Shown here one piece after another: positions 21,401 through 30,394 of a stretch of DNA of 64,000 bases. Made by a program: the position numbers and the translations under genes. A model generated the notes under the pieces. It was not told the origin of the DNA, did not search any database, and was given only the letters and a program-made list of their open reading frames with translations. Origin of the DNA: Zygaena filipendulae (lineage: Eukaryota; Arthropoda; Insecta; Lepidoptera; Zygaenidae); contig OU015670.1 in the NCBI GenBank assembly GCA_907165275.2, forward strand, positions 5,173,501-5,237,500, written 5' to 3'. The stretch's first letter is position 1; every line of letters starts with the position of its first letter.

Positions 21401-23825
21401 TCCTAAGTAGCCTAATTTACTCCTTATAGCATCAGCAATGAAAGTTCCGCCCAAATTTGTGCAACTGTTTCGGCGTGTGAGTTTCGGAATTCCCGCAGGA
21501 ACTCCAAAGTAGCCTAATTTGCTCCTTATAGCATCAGCTAATTAGCAATGAAAGTCCCGTCGTAATTTGTGCAACCGTTTCTACGTGTGAGTTTCGGAAT
21601 TCCCGCAGGAACTTCAAAGTAGCCTAATTTACTCCTTATAGAAACAGAAGAAAGATTTTTTAAATCAGTCCCGTAGTTTTTTAGTAAAATCGTAACAAAC
21701 AAACAAAAAATCAAATCTTTCCTCCTTATAATATTAGTAGAAAGTTCCCTAAATTGGATACAATTTAGAGTCAGTGAGTGAGAGAGAGAAAGAACGAGTG
21801 ATCATACTACACTAAATTGCACCCTAGATCGACCACTCTAGGGTACATTTTAACGTAGTGTGATCACTCGCTCTCTCTCTCACACACCGACCCTAGATTG
21901 GTGCCGACGCGATTACACTGCCCTAGATCGTAACCAATTTAGGGAGAAGTCGATTGATTTCACTAAATTGGATTCTAACTGTTCTAAACTTCAATTAAAC
22001 CTTTCGATTTCCTAAATTGGTGTCGGACAAATTGTAAAGTACTTGAAATATTCTAAAAGTCTTCCACCAAATCACCAACGACATTAAATTTCGCCAGAGC
22101 TGGTGAAAAGTGACAACACTGCCGAATTGGCAGTACAATTTAGTGTAGTGTAATCACTCGCTTCCGATCTAGTGCCTTGAAATTGGGAAATGTAATAAGC
22201 ACTTAATGCTACGTTCACACGCGCGCCGTGCAGCCCGGCGGGCTGCCTGGCGGGCTGCGCGGCATGCAGCCCGTCCCGGGCCGGCGGACATTCAAGCTGT
22301 TTACACGCACGCCGTCGTGTCAGTCAGTGCCAGAATGGCGAGCAGCGAGGATCTCGGTGTTGTTGCTGCCATATCCTTTGGCTTAACTTATTTTTATTGG
22401 AAAAAGGAACAAAATTATGAACGATTGTAATATCCGATCGTAGCGACTTTCTTAGCAACGTTGAATGAAGATCCACTCGTCGCGAAAGCGCGGGACAGAC
22501 TGACTGCCCGCGCGCGTGTAAACAGTCACCGGGCGCCCGCACATTCATCCTTTGAACTTTGCCAAAAAACCGACACTTGCCCGATTCGCGGCATTCACGT
22601 TCACAGGCGCGTTCACGGGCTCGGGCGTACCGTTTACACGCTCGTGAATGTGAATGTGCACGTTGAATGTAGAGTTGAACGCACGCGTGTGAACTTACCA
22701 TAAGGGAAAACAACTTTTGTGGCACTTTGTTATAAAGCTGTGTTTGGTCATAGTGATCAAGGTCTTGGTTTCATTCAACAAAACCTTTCCCATATCGCAT
22801 TGATGCAAGAAAAATTAGTAATTAATTTAGTTCAAGCGTTTGTAAACCGTCGAAAATGACATCGCTTTGCGGCTTATTGCTAATCACAATAATTCTAACC
22901 ATAACCAATTTACTATCGCCGCTTTTCGCCGGGCAAGATTATCTAAATTCAAATTTTAGCGCCAAGATAAGGTCGGCCATTTTCCATACATCGGCAGACG
23001 CCGGCCATAGTCGGCTCACTCGTACGAACGAGCGACATAAGCAATGAGCGATTCCGTATGAGTAAGCGAGACACCACTACACATACTTAATCACGCCAAC
23101 ATCCCGACATCTTGATGCACGTTACGTATTAATTTTCGCTAATTTCCAAAAAACTTCAGTTTTCTAACTTAAACACCGGATAAATAATTTTGATCTCATT
23201 CCCCTGTTTTTTCAGGATCATTTTTAAGTAATACACATTTTAAGTTATTTCATGGTTTTTTTGCAAAATCTTCGCTTCTTTTCGCATATTTTATACCAAA
23301 ATGTAAACAAACTGTGTTTTGAGGGTGATTTTCATGAAAAACTTACCAATTCATCGTAGGATTGGGCGTGTTCTTGGCCCAGCCAGTCGAGGCGCCGCGG
23401 CAACACCTGACCACAAAACAGACCGTATATAAAAACTTTTCAGCAAACTTTCAGGAGTTTTGACAGTAGCATCCACGTGCGTTCGCTACCAAAACAAATA
23501 ATAAGCTCACTGGCACTAGGAAAAGCCCGAAAACTTACCTCGACTCTCTCGAGTTCGTTTAACAATGTCTGAAAGGGAAACAACGCTCAATTAGTATTGA
23601 AAATGTTAGCTTAACATCATACCTAGATATTTTCATCGAATTTACCTTTGCAGTTTCCTTTAATGGTCCGCCGGAGAGAAATTTCGCTATCAAAAAATAC
23701 AGCTCTGAAACACGAAAAGTTAACATCATTCGACCTAGTACACAAGGCACGTAATATTTGATGTGTGTTTTTGAACCAAAGAACTTGCCTGGAACGACCC
23801 TTTGCTCGTCATCGGACTCCTCCAT
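263..23825 (-). CDS. BRWD3: BRWD3/PHIP-type bromodomain and WD-repeat protein (28 exons; C-terminus off the left edge)
   Basis: Chromatin reader and, by family, a CUL4-DDB1 substrate receptor acting in the nucleus. Exons in transcription order: 23825-23789, 23704-23646, 23568-23539, 23406-23347, 19000-18730, 17691-17510, 17105-16890, 16279-16016, 15536-15360, 14953-14885, 14507-14355, 13987-13702, 13107-12780, 12048-11883, 11037-10880, 10375-10286, 9850-9610, 9172-9083, 8577-8381, 7999-7780, 7375-7220, 5951-5826, 5190-5057, 3302-3203, 2437-2323, 1559-1408, 963-795, 490-263. Every junction keeps phase and gives 1,491 codons. The order matches human PHIP throughout: ELYFLIAKFL, the LPRRLDW motif, WD repeats (residues ~195-565), PHLMPPPFLVDVEG, a cryptic-Tudor region (~930-1150) and two bromodomains (~1155-1400). 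The start is the first ATG before the ELYFLIAKFL exon, giving MEESDDEQRVVP. The last exon ends in phase 1, so the gene continues leftwards. The family is certain; single splice sites are hand-called. Confidence 0.93.
1160..1370. repeat. ~27-bp minisatellite in a BRWD3 intron
   Basis: Tandem imperfect units such as GAGATGTGAGGTTGCAGGTG repeat about seven times. It is immediately downstream of exon 26 on the minus strand. A plus-strand frame through it is open by periodicity only. Confidence 0.75.
2713..2875. mobile_element. MITE family B, complete copy
   Basis: Terminal inverted repeats: AGCCCCCTCAGCCAAGTTGA at the left and the reverse complement of CTCTTAGCCAAGTTGACAGT at the right. Core carries CACGTGGTCA. 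Related copies: 8105-8226 (right end), 11534-11659, 16312-16440 (part), 35752-35850 (part), 37411-37617 and 38037-38090 (part). Confidence 0.75.
3370..3703. mobile_element. MITE family A, complete copy
   Basis: Ends carry inverted GATGTTGACTA ... TTAGTCCGTC sequence (left near 3377-3420, right near 3660-3700). The interior has the signature GTGACGTCACGCGAAAT and ACACGTATTTTTT. Other copies lie at 4007-4945, 6970-7110 (part), 32277-32450 (deleted), 32873-32985 (part) and 33434-33762. No coding capacity. A name in repeat databases is not known to me. Confidence 0.75.
4007..4945. mobile_element. MITE family A copy split by a second element
   Basis: Family A sequence runs 4007-4303 and resumes at 4901-4945. 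Joining the two parts recreates the uninterrupted order of the 3370-3703 copy. The inserted piece 4304-4900 is described separately. Confidence 0.8.
4304..4900. mobile_element. Inserted dispersed repeat (family H, copy 1)
   Basis: Starts CATTACTCATACTCGGAAAG and ends AGGATAACAATGTACTATT. It contains the hairpin GGCGCCCGAGCGTAGCGAGG region (4829-4853). A shorter copy is at 6089-6487. No coding capacity or clear terminal inverted repeat. Confidence 0.75.
6089..6487. mobile_element. Dispersed repeat family H, copy 2
   Basis: Shares both ends and the GCGCCCGAGCGTAGCGAGGG hairpin with the copy at 4304-4900 but is about 200 bp shorter inside. Lies in the BRWD3 intron between exons 21 and 22. Confidence 0.75.
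9290..9510. repeat. G/T-rich minisatellite in a BRWD3 intron
   Basis: Imperfect units built from GGGTAAGAGGGACCTTGTTT and GGGGCGGTGGTTGGGGTT. It lies between exons 17 and 18. Confidence 0.65.
11534..11659. mobile_element. MITE family B copy
   Basis: GCCCCCTTAGCCAAATTGAC at the left and the reverse complement AGCCCCCTCAGCCGAAAAAC at the right; core TCACGTGACA. Confidence 0.7.
12144..12478 (+). repeat. CCGCGG-type dispersed repeat, two partial copies
   Basis: AGCTGTTCCCCGCGGTAATT at 12144 and CTAGCTGTCACGCGCGGTTT at 12311. Each ends in AACAAACAAACAAAAAATCA. Between BRWD3 exons 13 and 14. Confidence 0.7.
13140..13690. repeat. Degenerate array of ATTAGTG/CACTAAT motifs
   Basis: The whole intron between exons 12 and 13 consists of scrambled short units such as GGTCACGATTAGTG and GCCACTAATGG in both orientations. 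No clear period could be fixed by eye. Confidence 0.5.
13702..17691 (-). other. BRWD3: BRWD3 exons 6-12: WD40 propeller
   Basis: Seven exons (residues ~152-601) encode the WD-repeat propeller. Recognisable blades include TLGHLSSVYCLVFDCTGR, LLVKVWSANDGRLLTTLRG, LVRVWCLATGAPRAVLHAH, VDSIAWAHRGLRFVSGSKDG, VTMVCWDCSDAYVLTAVSD and LRGHRDEAYVLEAHPLLPG. The block ends in DEQTETPPHLMPPPFLVDVE, nearly identical to PHIP. In the family this propeller binds DDB1. Introns are phase 0 except after exon 12 (phase 1), and several are shorter than 1 kb. Confidence 0.92.
15595..15800 (+). repeat. CCGCGG-type dispersed repeat
   Basis: TAGCTGTCCGGAGTCCCCCG then TTCACCCGCGGCAATTTCGG and a GACAGACAGACAGACG tract. 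Intron between BRWD3 exons 8 and 9. Confidence 0.65.
18019..18503 (+). mobile_element. MITE family A ends flanking a non-LTR retrotransposon fragment
   Basis: Family A ends (TGTTGACTA...AGTCCGTC at 18019; AAAAGTAGTCAACATCCCC near 18480-18500) surround about 220 bp (18105-18330). This interior encodes LINE-like peptide with RQHRVQEECFEFF and NSPKFFWKYVKSKRK, typical of the linker between endonuclease and reverse transcriptase. The frame then breaks. Either the LINE piece inserted in the MITE or the longer element captured it. Confidence 0.6.
19736..20312 (-). repeat. Three successive CCGCGG-type repeat copies
   Basis: Copies at 19736-19958, 19970-20094 (truncated) and 20097-20312 share CACGTGTCACGTTGTTTGTC and the tail CGCGGGGGACAGCTAGT. 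They lie inside the long inverted repeat of BRWD3 intron 4. Confidence 0.7.
21238..21740 (+). repeat. CCGCGG-type repeat with internal triplication
   Basis: GGAATTCCCGCAGGAACT followed by AAAGTAGCCTAATTTACTCC recurs near 21400, 21485 and 21600, then the usual AACAAACAAACAAAAAATC tail. Confidence 0.65.
22207..22700. mobile_element. Harbinger-like non-autonomous element with TAA target duplication
   Basis: Terminal inverted repeats TGCTACGTTCACACGCG (22207-22223) and TGGTAAGTTCACACGCG (reverse complement of 22684-22700) match at 15 of 17 bases. TAA directly flanks both sides (22204-22206 and 22701-22703), the 3-bp duplication typical of PIF/Harbinger. The interior has a short open frame beginning MASSEDLGVVAAISF that could be a transposase N-terminal relic; too short to prove. 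Confidence 0.75.
23705..23788 (-). other. BRWD3: BRWD3 intron 1, a GC-AG intron of 84 bp
   Basis: The donor reads CAG|GCAAGT and the acceptor TTTCAG|A. Splicing here gives CCA-G/AG-CTG, that is VVP-E-LYFLIAKFL, the register seen in PHIP. No nearby GT donor restores this register, so a GC donor with otherwise perfect consensus is the simplest reading. Confidence 0.75.
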
Positions 23826-25512
23826 GGTGCAAGGTTTTTATCAGTTCGTCAAAACACTTATAACTTATCACAAACACAGTAAATTAACCGTAAACATCTC
23901 GCTAGGGATACATTCTCCTTCAAATCTATCACAACCTTTTTCGTGTAATGGCAAAATGGCGTATGCTCCAATGGCAAAAATGACATACCGGCCACAGATT
24001 ACCTTTATGCATCTGATAATAGCAGATGTTTCACTAAGTATGCGTTAGATGTCACGTTTGAAACGTGATAAAAAATGAGTAATTTTACTTAATTTGCACG
24101 GCGGGCAACGCTACCAATTTAGACTATTTTACTTTTTTTATGAAAAATTTCAAAATTTCACATCACATTTTCATTTTCACTGAAAATGTGATGTTTAGTT
24201 GATATACATACATGTCAAATAAATTATTAAACTGGCAACATTTACTATTTTGGTAACGTAGAGTAAGTCATATTTTTACTGGTAACAATACATTAACTGT
24301 CAATCCAATTTTCTACTACCTACTCAAATGTATTAAAAATAAGTTCTAAACTTTTTAATGATTCTGAGGATTTTTTACTTATTTCTAAGTACAAGCATGA
24401 AATAGTAAAAATAACCAATTTTCAACTCCGTGCCAAATGTGACAATCAGTTTATTGCTAGTAACTCTTAAAAAATATATATTTTGGTTGGGGCGGTGTCT
24501 TGTAGTAAAACATCTTAAAAACACTTCACTAGACAAAGTGTTGTGTTAAATTCAATTAAAAATCAACTTAAAATGATTTTCCACCCCTTTATTTCTTGAA
24601 ACTGTAAGTATATTTTGAATTTGAGGTTATGTTTCATGTTTATATATTATTTCAACCCTAGTGATAATATTTACACTTCGCTTATTAATCAATATTTAGT
24701 ATCGACTCTGGTCTAATAATATCTAGCTTGATGTTCTCCAACAGTTTATCTTACAGTTGTTAGACCACACCCTTTCAGAAAATATTAGTAGGTACCTACC
24801 TACCAAAAAGTTTTTTTAGTACTTAATAAATTTGATTAATCCATTTTATTTAACACTTGGGTTAAAGGCAACTGCAAGAGCCACGGGATCCTTCTTTAAA
24901 AAATAATGTAGGTTCCCAATTGGAACCTTGTGGTCATGTATCTTGTTTCTCCACAGTGAAACTGTTAACCTTTTTTATGGTACACAGTTGTTAGAAAAAT
25001 CCACAAAAAACCATTCTGTGTTTCACAAATGGTAGGTAGTAGGGGTGTATTCTCACATCTTTTTGATCAATAGTGGCTCTTCTAGCTTGCCTGCTTCACT
25101 TTCCTTACATATCTAGGTACCATTCCTACCTCTTATGCACTTCTGATGGAAGCCACATTCCTGTTATCCTATTTACCTGCATCATAATAAAAAATTTAAA
25201 GCATTTGTTGCAGGATTTGGTAGTCTCACATGTTTGTTCTGCTAATAATATCTATAAAACTCAGATGCTAAAAGATATCAATGTTTATTAGGTAGTCCTT
25301 ACTAATTGACAATGAGTTAACATAACAGGATAGAGATTTAAAGTTTGAAACTAAAAAAAAAATTATAAAAGTTAATTGTTCGATTAAATTTTAATCCAAT
25401 AACAACTGATTTTTTTCCTCAAATATTTGAATATGAAATCCTGTTTTCTTTAAGCATCAATGTGCAAAAAATAATGATTGATATAATTTTTTTCTAGTAA
25501 AAGGATACAGTG
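23826..25512. promoter_or_regulatory. Divergent intergenic region between BRWD3 and COP1
   Basis: The two ATGs are 1,687 bp apart on opposite strands. A strong acceptor (TTTTTTTCTAG ending 25497) lies just before the COP1 ATG, and a strong donor (CT|GTAAGT, intron starting 24603) lies 0.9 kb upstream. This suggests a 5'-UTR intron and a COP1 start site at or before about 24.6 kb, leaving at most ~0.8 kb to the BRWD3 ATG. A 14-bp perfect hairpin (24160-24173 with 24181-24194, 7-nt loop) is inside. No TATA box or other core promoter element is convincing. The 24.6-25.5 kb part is plain AT-rich DNA. Confidence 0.5.
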
Positions 25513-28500
25513 ATGTCAGGTGCAGCTGCAAATGGAGCTAGTAGTGCAGGAGGCTCTGGGGGTTCCAGCCTTGCACTGGGTGGACTTGGAGGCTCGCTTG
25601 AAGACAAAGATTGTGATCTCCTTTGCCCAGTATGCTTCGAACTCATTGAGGAAGCATATGTCACCCGCTGTGGCCATTCCTTCTGCTACTCATGCATTGC
25701 CAAGTCTGTGGAGCTGCACAGACGGTGTCCTAAATGTGGGGCACCATTGGCATCTAGAGACAACATCTTCCCCAACTTTCTGCTGAATGAGCTAGTGGCC
25801 AAGCGGCGACTGGTGTCTTCCCGTATGGGTGCACCTGCACCATCCCACAGTGATGCAGAGAGCCTGCGTGTGCTGCTGGCAGCCGAGTCTAGGCACCTTG
25901 GCATGCCAGACGTAGAGCTTATGCTGGAAGTGTTGACGCGGCGCAAGCGGCTTTTAGAAGCAGAGTCGGCGGCTGCGCAGCATCGGCTGCTCTATGAGTT
26001 CCTCGCGCAGCTCCTACGACATCGCAGGTCGGCTACCACTTCATACTGTTTTTTCTATTTGTTGGTATGATTTCCACTTATCACAGGTTTAATAGAATAG
26101 GTTTAATGTTTAATAGGAGTTGTTAAATTGATGACTCTATTACAACATTACACACTCAAAAAACCCGCCGAGTGCGTGTCGGACTTCGCACATTTAGGGT
26201 TCCATACCAAATGTAGAACACAAGAGTTGTCGAATAACGCAGCTTAAGGCTAAGGGACGGGGCTTATCTCTACACTATGCTCCGCGTACGACGCGCTTAG
26301 ACCCGTTTTTTGGAACCCTCAAATAGCCCAACATTAATCCTTACACACTGCTGCTATACAAGTACAGTGAACAGTCCACATGTGTACGCAGACAGCAGCT
26401 GGAGCAGCTGTCTCGCGAGGCGGAGCTGGTGCAGCGCGACATGGAGCACGAGGCGGGCGTGTTGCGCGCGCTGCGGGCCGGCGCCGCAGGGCTCGCCTGC
26501 CTGCCGGGCGCGGGGACGGCCGTGAACGCTGGCGCACAAGGGGAGGCGGGTGAGGCAGTCCGCGCGCTTCGGCAGGAGCTAGCCGACCTGGCCGGCAGCG
26601 TCAGCGAGAGCGCCGCGCCTGCAGCACAGGCCGGCGCTGGCGGGGACCAGGTTCGTAAGGAGTGGAGAGCGGGCCAAAGTGGGGTCTAATGGGCAGAGAA
26701 TATGTCAGTGGGGTGTGTAAGGGACAGAAAGCTCGGCCTTGTGAAATCTAATGAACAGAAAGAATGTCAGTGTGGTGTGTAAAAGATAGGGAGCAGTAAG
26801 GTCTAATGTGCAAAGAGCGTGAGCATCTAGCGTGAGGCGTGAGCGGATCGTTGTGAGGTACATATACCTACGCTATTCCGTTTTATCGCGCGCATGTAAC
26901 GCTAATAGTTCTGTGCTTGGTACAGGACGAGGAGAGCTTTGCCGGCTCGGTGTCCGGGGGCGGGGCCGGGGGCGACGCGCTCGCGGCCCGCTGGCGCCGT
27001 CTGGCGGCGCACTTTGACGACTTCGTGCACTGCTACTTCGCGCACCGCGCGCCCGACCTTTACTTCCCCGCCGCACCCGCGCCCACCCCCGCACCCGCGC
27101 CCGCGCCCACGGATTGCGCCGGGGCGAGAAGTGCGGAGGGGGAGGGCGACCACGTGCCGCTGGGGCCGGGCGAGGCGACCTCGCACACACCAAGTACGTA
27201 TATATTGTTGCGTGTTTTTTGATATTGATGTATTAGTAAAAACACTTCTGTGGCGAGCGCTCAGCTATCTTTAAGGTCAGACGATCGAGAGCGCCGCCAT
27301 CTTTTTAGCACGCTACAGCTATGGATGCATTGCAAATCATTTTATTTGGAACACAACATCACTAGGTACATGAAAAATATTTTAATTCAAATTTGGCCTT
27401 TGACATCAGTAAATTTACGATAATTATGATGGCACCCATTAAAATGTAAGACCACATACCAACGGCGAAAAGCAAGTCCCTGACTCGCAATAAATGCTTG
27501 GACTCAGACTCAGAGTAAACACCAATCCATAGGTAATATATATAACAAAAAAATTAAAACCGACTTCCAAAAACACAAAACTAAAAATAAAAAGCTAAAA
27601 ATAACAAAATACCGATTTAATCCAAAAGACAAAAACACACGTAATATTATTATTGGTTTGTGCTACCACTAATCGGTTTGAATTCGGTGACAAGCCCGCT
27701 GGTGTCTGCCCACTTGGGTTGTTCTGCTCACGAAGAGCTGGTGGCGGGAGTCGACTTAGCCCATCTTCCCCCTCCATATTTGGCTTGTCACCGACTTCAT
27801 ACCGATTAGTGGTAGCACAAACCAATAATAATATTACGTGTGTTTTTGTCTTTTGGATTAAATCGGTATTTTGTTATTTTTAGCTTTTTATTTTTAGTTT
27901 TTTAGTTTTGTGTTTTTGGAAGTCGGTTTTAATTTTTTTGTTAAAATTTTGTTTATTTCTCGCTTTTAAGTGACTTAGTTCGTAATTTCTCTAAGTTACA
28001 ATAGCTTAATGTCAACTGCTCATCACCTTTTACTAAATATTGCTTTTCCCGACGCAGGGACGTTAATTGTTGAGGAGTTCTCCTAGTACATCACCATCAG
28101 TTCCACTTCACCATATACATTGTGACGGGCATAAATTGTTTAGAAACCATATTAAAGTTAACGATTCGGAACCCGTGAAATACCCATTATTGAGTAGTTC
28201 CGATGACCATCTGTGGTCTTCATCATCAGTTCCTCTTCTTCAAATTTTGGTTTCCAAAAGCAAAGAAACGTTTTACTATAAAAAATACAAAAATCGCTAT
28301 AAGTGTTCTCATAATTTTTGAAGAGTTCCCTCGATTACTCCAAGATCCCATCATCAGATCTCGACTTGGTGACAATGGAATCATCCCCTTTCAAACAAAA
28401 AAACAATTTTCGAAATCGCTTCAATTGGAACCCGTGAAATACGTATTATTTTTGAGTTGTTCCGATGACCACCTGTGATCTTCATCATCAGTTCCACCTC

Positions 28501-28722
28501 TTCAAATTTTGCTTTCCGAAAGCAAATGAACTATTTACTATCAAAAATATTCAAATCGCTATAGGTGTGCCTATAATTTTTGAAGAGTTCCCTCGATTTC
28601 TCCAAGATCCCATCATCAGATCCCGACTTGGTGGCAATGGGACCTAATTGGGAGTAAACCCTTTCAAACAAAAAAAGAATTTTTCAAATCGGTCCAACCG
28701 TCTTCGAGTAATCGGTGAACAT

Positions 28723-28759
<37 letters not shown>

Positions 28760-30338
28760 ATACATACAATCGAACATAGAACCTCCTCCTTTTTGGAAGT
28801 CGGTTAAAAAGCAGAAACTGCCTGATTGATCGATTGTGCACTAAGAAAGGGTGTTTTAAAAATTCTTTGGAGGTTGCAATTTGGTCTATATTTAAGTCAT
28901 TACAGGTTTTAAGTTTTCACATACAGAAAACACGTAAAATCTAAGAAAACATAAGAGGTATAACAAAAATACAATTACGCGATCTTCATTGCATAGTTCA
29001 ACTGCCATTGGCCTTCCTTAACTTAGGGACGGCAGAGCAAAATAGGTCACAATCTGTTCTGTCGCTAATCGAGTTAAATAATCGGGTGACTCTAGCAAAG
29101 TAACTATTTTGCCTGTAATTAGTCCGCGCGCGGGGCACGTACAACTTGACGCCTCTCTTATGTAAATATACCCTGATGCGGTGGAAACCACGACAACCAG
29201 CGTAGCAATCAATCTTCGCACCTTGTAGGCGGCGGCGGCGGCGGGGGCGACCAGCGCCTGCCGGACGCGAGCGCGTGCGCCCCGAGCGCGAGCGTTACCG
29301 CGGCGAGCCCGCTGGCGGGCGGCGGGCCCGCGGCCGCCCCGCTGGCGGGCGGCGGCGGCCCCGCAGCGCTCCCGGCGGCGCCGGCGCACCGCGGGCTGGA
29401 CGCGTTCCGCGCGGACCTCGCCGCGTTCACGCGCTACCGCTCGCTGCGGCCGCTGGCCACGCTGTCATACTCGAGCGACGCGATCAACTACTCCACCATC
29501 GTGTCCACTATAGAGTTCGACAAGGACGACGAGTTCTTCGCCATCGCCGGCGTCACCAAGCGGATCAAGGTAGGACGCTCCCTTCTTATATTGAGTAGTT
29601 AGTCTTATATTATCTGTGAATTGTGATCGACTTGAAATTTTTGAAACTGAGTAACTTTTTGTTGTATGTATGTATTTTTGTGTTTATGTTATATTTCTAA
29701 ATTAAAATTCCAATTTATTAAGCATGTTGCGGTGACCCTTATTGAGGTAGCGCCATAATTTATAATTAAAATATTGTTTTATAATCCTAACTATTTATTA
29801 GAAATGTGAAAGTGAGTTTGTTTGATTGTTTGTTAACGGCTCAACCGATCATCATGAAATTTTGCATACACGGCGTTTCAAGGGGACAGAGAAGGACATA
29901 GGGTACCTACTTTTATCCCGGAATTCCCTTTTGCATACCACACGTTATCAGGGGTACAGTTGGTACAGAGAAGGACATAGGGTACTTTTTATTCCGGAAT
30001 TCCCGCGGGATCTCCGATATTAACGCGGTTAATACGTCGGGGAACACTCGCAGCAGTGTTCGTACTACTATAATAATGTTTGCCACGTCTCCGTGCAGGT
30101 GTTCGAGTTCAGCGCGGTGGTGCGCGACGCCGTGGACGTGCACTACCCGTGCGCGGAGATGCAGTGCGCGCACAAGATATCGTGCGTGTCGTGGAACGCG
30201 TACCACAAGCAGGTGCTCGCGTCGTCCGACTACGAGGGCACCGTTGCCGTGTGGGACGCGCACACCGGCCAGCGCACGCGGGCGCTGCAGGTACGGCGCT
30301 ACACGTATATTAATATTTATCACGCACACGCACGCATG

Positions 30339-30394
<56 letters not shown>

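Larger units (their letters stand above)
19425..22205. mobile_element. Long inverted repeat, arms ~300 bp, in BRWD3 intron 4
   Basis: The left arm 19425-19725 (CACCAATCTAGG...GGTCGGTGAGTGAGAGAGAG...GTGTGATCACTCG) reappears in reverse complement at ~21745-22050. Outer ends GGCGCGATTACACATTACAA (left) and a similar sequence near 22175-22203 (right) look like termini. The interior holds several copies of the CCGCGG-type repeat. It is either one fold-back element of ~2.8 kb or two related MITEs in opposite orientation. Confidence 0.65.
18730..23825 (-). other. BRWD3: BRWD3 exons 1-5: N-terminal LisH-like region and low-complexity linker
   Basis: Five exons encode residues 1-152. Exons 2-4 are tiny (59, 30 and 60 bp) and sit close together, while intron 4 (19001-23346) is 4.3 kb and full of transposon debris. 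Exon 2 (LYFLIAKFLSGGPLKETAK) and exon 4 (VLPRRLDWLGQEHAQSYDEL) match the PHIP N-terminus closely. Exon 5 carries a run of alternating Ala-Ser and Ala-Pro before IDPLLRLNARLSLLSES; human PHIP has no such run here. The acceptor of exon 5 is ambiguous between 19000 and 18997 because CAGCAG is repeated; both keep frame. Confidence 0.85.

Noticed and set aside
22206..22430. Short plus-strand gene (74 codons)
   Set aside because: It begins inside the terminal repeat of the Harbinger-like element; at most a transposase relic, not a host gene.
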